Translations under genes and position numbers: made by a program
The notes under the pieces: model-generated
Seen by the model: the letters and a program-made list of their open reading frames with translations, nothing else
What the model was told of the DNA's origin: nothing
Database searches by the model: none
In this document: positions 59,836 to 64,000 of the stretch, one piece after another
How positions within the stretch are numbered: position 1 is the first letter of the stretch
How the letters are laid out: every line of letters begins with the position of its first letter
Source: 39-52-133 sp035531075
Lineage (GTDB): Bacteria > Pseudomonadota > Gammaproteobacteria > Burkholderiales > Gallionellaceae
DNA: 64,000 nucleotides
Direction: 5' to 3'
Assembly: GCA_035531075.1 (NCBI GenBank)
Contig: DATKTO010000026.1
Span: 1-64,000 of the forward strand

Positions 59836-60173
59836 GTCTAAATCTCCTTTTGAAAATTTAGTTTTTCAATTTAGAACTAATGCGATTTATGTATGTAAAC
59901 TATTATTTAATGCTTTACAGGCTACATTATCTTTATCCATGTCAACAGCCTGTCGTTTCAAAAAAATTATGCCGTTTTTTTCATTTAGCTGACGAAATCT
60001 AATTTTTGGCAGGATTTAGGTGCCAAACATTGAATGGAATACTACTTAATGACAAAAATGAGGAAATCAAGCCATCCCCCTCAAATAAAGATGAGGCTTA
60101 TAGACGTACAAACCAGTGCAGCCCCTCGCTTGGCACTGCCAAAAATTACTGAACCAATTTAATTGAAGCCGAT
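59836..60173. promoter_or_regulatory. Spacer upstream of the export genes with two matching inverted repeats
   Basis: 338 bases without a gene. TTTGGCA (60005-60011) and TGCCAAA (60021-60027) form a 7-bp inverted repeat with a 9-base spacer, and TTGGCA-C-TGCCAA (60130-60142) is a second, compact copy of the same half-sites. Both are upstream of the Wza-like gene (start 59835, minus). They look like operators for one regulator, possibly with an internal promoter of the export operon. The repeats are seen; role is inferred. Confidence 0.45.
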
Positions 60174-61142
60174 TCACTTCGCTTGAATTGCGTTGTCAGG
60201 GTGTGCAACAGGTGCGGACGCATTTAGATATTCAATTTTCGCCAATGAACGCAAGTAAGCTATCTCTGTATTTGCCGCATCCTTGGATTTATTCTTAATA
60301 AGATACCGCTCAATCTGCAACGCAGCATTTTTTAATGACACGGGGCTGTCTTTGATATCGAAAATTGAATTTAACAAAGTATTCTCTCCTTCGCGGATGA
60401 GGAATAGCTGACCTGCGTTCATTGCCTTTATCTTCGATACCATCTGCTCCGGCATGTCAGTGGTACTGCGTGATAATTGGCCGCGCGCATATTTTACGTT
60501 ATGCATGTCCATCCATCCTGCAACCTCGTCAATCGATTTGGCAGAGTCTATGAATAACTTGAGTTCATCGCTAAGATCACTTGTGGAAAAAATTAATTGA
60601 TACATATCGAATTGCTTACGCTCAGAAAAATACTCAGGGTGTTGCTGAAAATAGTCGTTAACTTCCATGATGGAAGGCTTGCTTATCCTCGTCACCACAC
60701 TTTCCAGATATGCTTGCGCAATAATCTCAGATTTTTCGCGCTCGATTGCCTGCATGACTTTGGGAGTTCGGTCTAACTTCTTTCGTATCGCTGCCTCTGT
60801 GACCAGTTGCCTGTCGATCAGCAACTCCAGAAAATGCGCAGTTGCAGCCGCTTGTTGGTCTGATTTGACAGCGGCACGTGTTAATTCATCATTGATCTGA
60901 CGAACAGTAATTTCCTTGCCATTCACTCTAGCTAAAACCTGGCCTCTTTTCTTATCCTTGTTTCCACAAGAAAGAAGGCAGACAGTTGCCACCATAACCA
61001 TAAGGGCGCAAAGAGCGCGATTGAAGGTCACAGATCCATTGAATTTTATGGACGGTAGGATGCCAAAGTTAAACAAGATTGTTCTCCCAGTAATTTTGCA
61101 GATGACGATCCGATCAAATAAGTACAAATTATCAGTAAGCAT
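60174..61142 (-). CDS. epsD: EpsD-family peptidyl-prolyl cis-trans isomerase (lipoprotein)
   Basis: 322 residues from ATG 61142, which overlaps the priming-transferase stop by 11 bases. However, the lipoprotein signal ends at LLSC (MVMVATVCLLSCG), so a GTG at 61031 giving 285 residues with a normal 22-residue signal is attractive. The mature part has a SurA-like N-terminal (RGQVLARVNGKEITVRQIND, LLELLIDRQLVTEAAIRK-type) and a parvulin-like domain from about residue 170 (ERKQFDMYQLIF, SIDEVAGWMD). It assists folding of EPS export proteins at the periplasm. Between epsB-like and wza-like genes, as in methanolan operons. Confidence 0.83.
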   Translation of the reverse strand: MLTDNLYLFDRIVICKITGRTILFNFGILPSIKFNGSVTFNRALCALMVMVATVCLLSCGNKDKKRGQVLARVNGKEITVRQINDELTRAAVKSDQQAAATAHFLELLIDRQLVTEAAIRKKLDRTPKVMQAIEREKSEIIAQAYLESVVTRISKPSIMEVNDYFQQHPEYFSERKQFDMYQLIFSTSDLSDELKLFIDSAKSIDEVAGWMDMHNVKYARGQLSRSTTDMPEQMVSKIKAMNAGQLFLIREGENTLLNSIFDIKDSPVSLKNAALQIERYLIKNKSKDAANTEIAYLRSLAKIEYLNASAPVAHPDNAIQAK

Positions 61143-62511
61143 TATCTTGACGCAGGACTACCCATACCGTGCGTATAATGATCCACAGATCCAGCCATAT
61201 TGACCAGTTTTGCAGGTAGTTAAGATCGTGCTCGATACGCGCCTGCATCTTCTCCAGGACTTCGGTCTCACCACGCAATCCATTTACCTGAGCCCATCCT
61301 GTAATCCCGGGCTTTACCTTATGGCGCAACATGTAGCCTTTGATAATTTTCCGATAAAGCTCATTGTGTGCGACTGCATGGGGACGCGGGCCGACGATAC
61401 TCATCCGTCCCTGCAGTACATTGATGAACTGAGGCAACTCATCAAGCGAAGTGCGGCGCAAAAAGCTGCCAATCTTTGTGAGTCGAGCATCATTTTTCTG
61501 AGCTTGCACAATCTGCTTAGCATCTTCGACTACCGTCATGGAGCGAAACTTGTAGACAATGATCTCCTCGCCGTTTAGACCGTAGCGGCGCTGCTTGAAG
61601 ATTGCAGGGCCGGGTGACGTAAGCTTGACCGCCAAAGCGATGCCCAGCATCAGTGGCGACAAGAGCAGAAGGATAAGTAAGGCGAGTGCGAAATCGCTTA
61701 AATTCTTGATCACGTTATCCACGCCGAGAAATGGTGATTCACATATTGCGACTACCGGTATACCTGCAATGTTGTCGAAACGAGCTTGCATTAGCTCGAA
61801 AATGTAAACATCCGGCAAAAAATAGATAGAGGCAGTGGTGTCATGCAAGTCATCCAAAAGAGCGCGAATACGCGGTTGAGCAGACATCGGTAGACTGATG
61901 AAGATCATTTTTACGCTATTTGAACGGACGTAATCCGCAACATCCGATATTCCCCCTAACAACGAGGGTGTAGCTGCTGAATTCCGGGATTCATCCCTAT
62001 CGTCAAAATAGCCACGAACATCCATGAGAAGATAGGGATATTCCACGATGCGCGCGGCAATTTTCAGTCCGGTATCATTGGCTCCGACGATCACGACAGA
62101 ACGCATCTCTCCCACCCTGCGTAGCGTAGCAGCTATTTTGCGTACGATAAGATGGCTGACTAAGAGGGCGATCGGCGTGAGGAGGAACCAGGTTAAGATA
62201 ACCTGCTCAGAATATCGGTAGGTGAGTTTGGTCGCATATCCTAAAAAGACCAAAATGGTGATTATGATTGCCCAGCCAATAAGCGTATCGCTGATATAAG
62301 TCAACAGCCTACCATTACGCCATGTGCGATATAGATTCGTTTGCTCGTAAATGTATGATGATATGAAAAACGTGATGATAATCAGAAGCAGATAATCACC
62401 AGTGAAAGACTCATCGTATAACCATGTAAGCAGAATCAACAACCCCCAGATCATAAATGGATCAAGTAATCGCTTAAAAAATGCGATTACAGGAATGTCA
62501 TTAACGTTCAT
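61132..62511 (-). CDS. Undecaprenyl-phosphate phosphoglycosyltransferase (priming enzyme)
   Basis: 459 residues. Four N-terminal hydrophobic segments (FMIWGLLILLTWLYDES, LLIIITFFISSYIY, WAIIITILVFLGYAT, ILTWFLLTPIALLVSHLIV), a central Rossmann-like fold (SVVIVGANDTGLKIAARIVE), another membrane segment, and the bacterial sugar transferase domain: FKQRRYGLNGEEIIVYKFRS, TRSTSLDELPQF-type (RRTSLDELPQFINVLQGRMS), IVGPRPHAVAHNELY, PGITGWAQVNGLRGET. It adds the first sugar phosphate to undecaprenyl phosphate at the inner membrane. First gene of the core export operon. Confidence 0.93.
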   Translation of the reverse strand: MNVNDIPVIAFFKRLLDPFMIWGLLILLTWLYDESFTGDYLLLIIITFFISSYIYEQTNLYRTWRNGRLLTYISDTLIGWAIIITILVFLGYATKLTYRYSEQVILTWFLLTPIALLVSHLIVRKIAATLRRVGEMRSVVIVGANDTGLKIAARIVEYPYLLMDVRGYFDDRDESRNSAATPSLLGGISDVADYVRSNSVKMIFISLPMSAQPRIRALLDDLHDTTASIYFLPDVYIFELMQARFDNIAGIPVVAICESPFLGVDNVIKNLSDFALALLILLLLSPLMLGIALAVKLTSPGPAIFKQRRYGLNGEEIIVYKFRSMTVVEDAKQIVQAQKNDARLTKIGSFLRRTSLDELPQFINVLQGRMSIVGPRPHAVAHNELYRKIIKGYMLRHKVKPGITGWAQVNGLRGETEVLEKMQARIEHDLNYLQNWSIWLDLWIIIRTVWVVLRQDNAY

Positions 62512-63267
62512 TGGTTTTTAGACTCGTAACGTACGTTGGTCATCGTGCAATCCTCAAGAGTCAAGCAATAAGACCTGATTTACATTAAGTTTTCAAAGAT
62601 GTTTATTTACTTTGGCCTTGAATGTGTCAAAAAATGTGGCCAATTCTCCAAACGTAACTTTCTGTCGTTTAAACCCGGTTTTGTGAGTAACTGCTACTCC
62701 ATAAACAAAACAATCACCAGAATGAAATTCAAAACCGGTTAATAAAATTGTTAATTCTAATATTTGAATTTAACTATCACATAAAATTTATGAGCTATAT
62801 ATAGGTAATATCCTTATATTTATCACTCATAAAATAATTATTATTCATACTCATGCAAATATAATTTTTTACGCAGAATTAGATTCACAAGACGACTAGA
62901 CGCATGGGTTGTACAGCGCTGATATTATTTTAATTAGTATCAATATTGAACTAGCTGAAACTAGGATAGTTATACTATTTTTTAAAAATAGTGTAATCCT
63001 GACATACTATAAAAAAAGTATTTCCTGCTCATGCAAAGCGCTTTGTTCGGGCGTAGATTCATTTCCTAACGAAATCAATAGACAAACTTCGGATTGTATA
63101 AACCGAGGGAGGATTGTTGTGCCCTGCTTTTCGTACTCATCAATAGCTGTAGTTGAATACAGTTAGATAGAAAACTCACCTATAAACAGCGCAATGAAAC
63201 TCCTTTGATTTAATCCTGTTCCACAAATATGTGGATGTCTGGATTGCTTTATTTACGGGAGATAATC
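62512..63267. promoter_or_regulatory. Long divergent control region of the EPS operon and PEP-CTERM gene
   Basis: About 755 bases, markedly AT-rich. It contains an A/T hairpin: ACTATTTTT (62974-62982) against AAAAATAGT (62984-62992), with further pairing outside, which may be a small-RNA terminator or site. A shorter palindrome TCCACA-aata-TGTGGA lies 42 bases before the PEP-CTERM ATG. No gene is supported. A sigma-54 type -24/-12 pair, expected for exosortase-linked genes, was not found by eye. Confidence 0.45.
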
Positions 63268-63756
63268 ATGAGGCTTTCAGTTACAAAAACATTTTATGCA
63301 CTCTTAGCTGCAGGATTATTAGCTATCAGTAACGTAAGCCACGCGGCAGTTTACGATTTTGGAACCTTCCCGACAGAATCTGGTGGCTATACGTCACCAA
63401 ATTCCTTTCAGTCAGCCACTTTTTCGCAACCGGCAGCAACTGATGGCGGAGAAGGCGTTTTAAATTTCATGCTGAGCATTAAAAGCAATTTTTTCAGTGA
63501 TTTTGGAGATAAAGTATTTATGGGCTCAATGAGTTTTGACATCACCCCAGATGCTTCTGTAGAAGACTCAATTCATTGGGGCAATGGAAGCAGATCGTCA
63601 AATATAGGCCTTACGGTGAAAGGGATTGACGTAGCCTATTCTGCATCATACGTGCCTGTTACGTCCCCTATTCCCGAGCCAGAAAGCTATGCCATGATAA
63701 TTGCAGGACTAGGCCTGATTGCATTTACGGCCCGTCGCAGAAAGATTAATGCCTAA
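63268..63756 (+). CDS. PEP-CTERM sorting-domain protein
   Basis: 162 residues from ATG 63268 (GGGAGA upstream; frame is open 13 codons more). Signal peptide MRLSVTKTFYALLAAGLLAI then SNVSHA|AVYDF. The mature domain of about 115 residues is Gly/Ser/Phe-rich and of unknown fold. The C-terminus has the PEP-CTERM module: PIPEPESYAMIIAGLGLIAF followed by the basic TARRRK. Exosortase would cut before the membrane segment and release or anchor the protein in the EPS. Divergent from the priming-enzyme gene. Confidence 0.93.
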   Translation: MRLSVTKTFYALLAAGLLAISNVSHAAVYDFGTFPTESGGYTSPNSFQSATFSQPAATDGGEGVLNFMLSIKSNFFSDFGDKVFMGSMSFDITPDASVEDSIHWGNGSRSSNIGLTVKGIDVAYSASYVPVTSPIPEPESYAMIIAGLGLIAFTARRRKINA

Positions 63757-63912
63757 TGACGTGCTGTGTCGGCGGCATTTAGGATTTTTGGTTATTTTGA
63801 GCTTCAGCATGAAATGTTTCTGGCAGAATTGTCCTGTGATATTTTCAGGCCTGCGCTTAGCCATAAAGTTTTTCATTTACTCATTTACATATATATCATG
63901 TTGTGATATGTT

Positions 63913-63999
63913 TTAAACAGGCTTGAAGTTCGCCTGTCTCTCTGCTGCACTATCTATTTCCTGGCTCTTTTCAGGCTGCAGCATCTCCTCAACATCTAG
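63913..63999 (-). CDS. C-terminal end of an unidentified gene (partial)
   Basis: Reading leftwards from the window edge a frame gives LDVEEMLQPEKSQEIDSAAE then RQANFKPV and a TAA stop at 63913. The acidic/polar composition looks like a natural protein tail. Too short for identification; the gene continues outside. Confidence 0.35.
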   Translation of the reverse strand, partial: LDVEEMLQPEKSQEIDSAAERQANFKPV

Positions 64000-64000
64000 A

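Noticed and set aside
63719..63916. 65-codon + strand frame after the PEP-CTERM gene
   Set aside because: Begins inside the PEP-CTERM coding end in another frame and has no start signal or features.

Overview
The window looks like a chromosomal stretch of a Gram-negative betaproteobacterium, most likely in or near the Nitrosomonadales (Gallionella/Sulfuricella/Methylophilus-type lineages). This rests on a methanolan-type EPS operon (EpsD-family isomerase, Wza-like export protein, Wzz/tyrosine-kinase pair), a PEP-CTERM protein with an XrtA-type ATPase, and a lexA-imuA-imuB-dnaE2 mutagenesis cassette. The genus is inference; there is no rRNA or tRNA gene to anchor it.

Region 1 (1-12.8 kb) is a worn accessory/defence island. 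It opens with the tail of an IS256-type transposase inserted into a DUF262 gene whose partner, a HEPN-fold protein, is still intact. Next come a HigBA-like toxin-antitoxin pair with a UPF0149/SEC-C gene behind it, an AsmA-family gene, a truncated universal stress protein, a free-standing CZB zinc-binding protein, an unrecognised 294-residue protein, two decayed tyrosine-integrase remnants and a TPR-HEPN gene pair with an apparent frameshift. The island ends in a tightly coupled four-gene operon (9.7-12.6 kb) for a bacterial ubiquitin-like conjugation system: a single-domain ubiquitin-like protein ending in glycine, an E2-like protein, a JAMM/JAB peptidase and an E1-like ThiF enzyme. This is the most interesting system here and resembles the Bil antiphage operons.

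Region 2 (12.9-24.2 kb) holds stable functions: a periplasmic rhodanese, an EamA transporter, the lexA-imuA-imuB-dnaE2 SOS mutasome operon with a LexA box inside its promoter, a UvrD/Rep-type helicase with its own LexA box, and a CusF-like periplasmic metal-binding protein.

Region 3 (24.8-64 kb) is a large, mosaic exopolysaccharide locus. A + strand module (24.8-36.6 kb) encodes an NAD-synthase-like amidase/ligase, an asparagine-synthase-like amidotransferase, an AMP-forming ligase, a PrmC-like methyltransferase, a glycosyltransferase, an acyl carrier protein, an SGNH-like exported protein, a hexapeptide acetyltransferase, a flippase and two further sugar-transfer proteins. It probably makes an unusual amidated or methylated acyl decoration. 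A second block (36.8-54.8 kb) holds more glycosyltransferases, a second AsnB-like enzyme, a PssD/PssE pair, a polysaccharide deacetylase, a secreted beta-helix lipoprotein (possible depolymerase), the XrtA-type ATPase, a sulfotransferase and a Wzy-like polymerase/ligase. It is bracketed by IS30-family remnants. The last block (54.9-62.5 kb, minus strand) is the core export operon: priming phosphoglycosyltransferase, EpsD, Wza-like protein, outer-membrane barrel, Wzz-like protein, tyrosine autokinase and APS kinase. APS kinase plus sulfotransferase suggests a sulfated polymer. A PEP-CTERM protein gene is transcribed away from this operon at 63.3 kb. The exosortase itself is not in the window.
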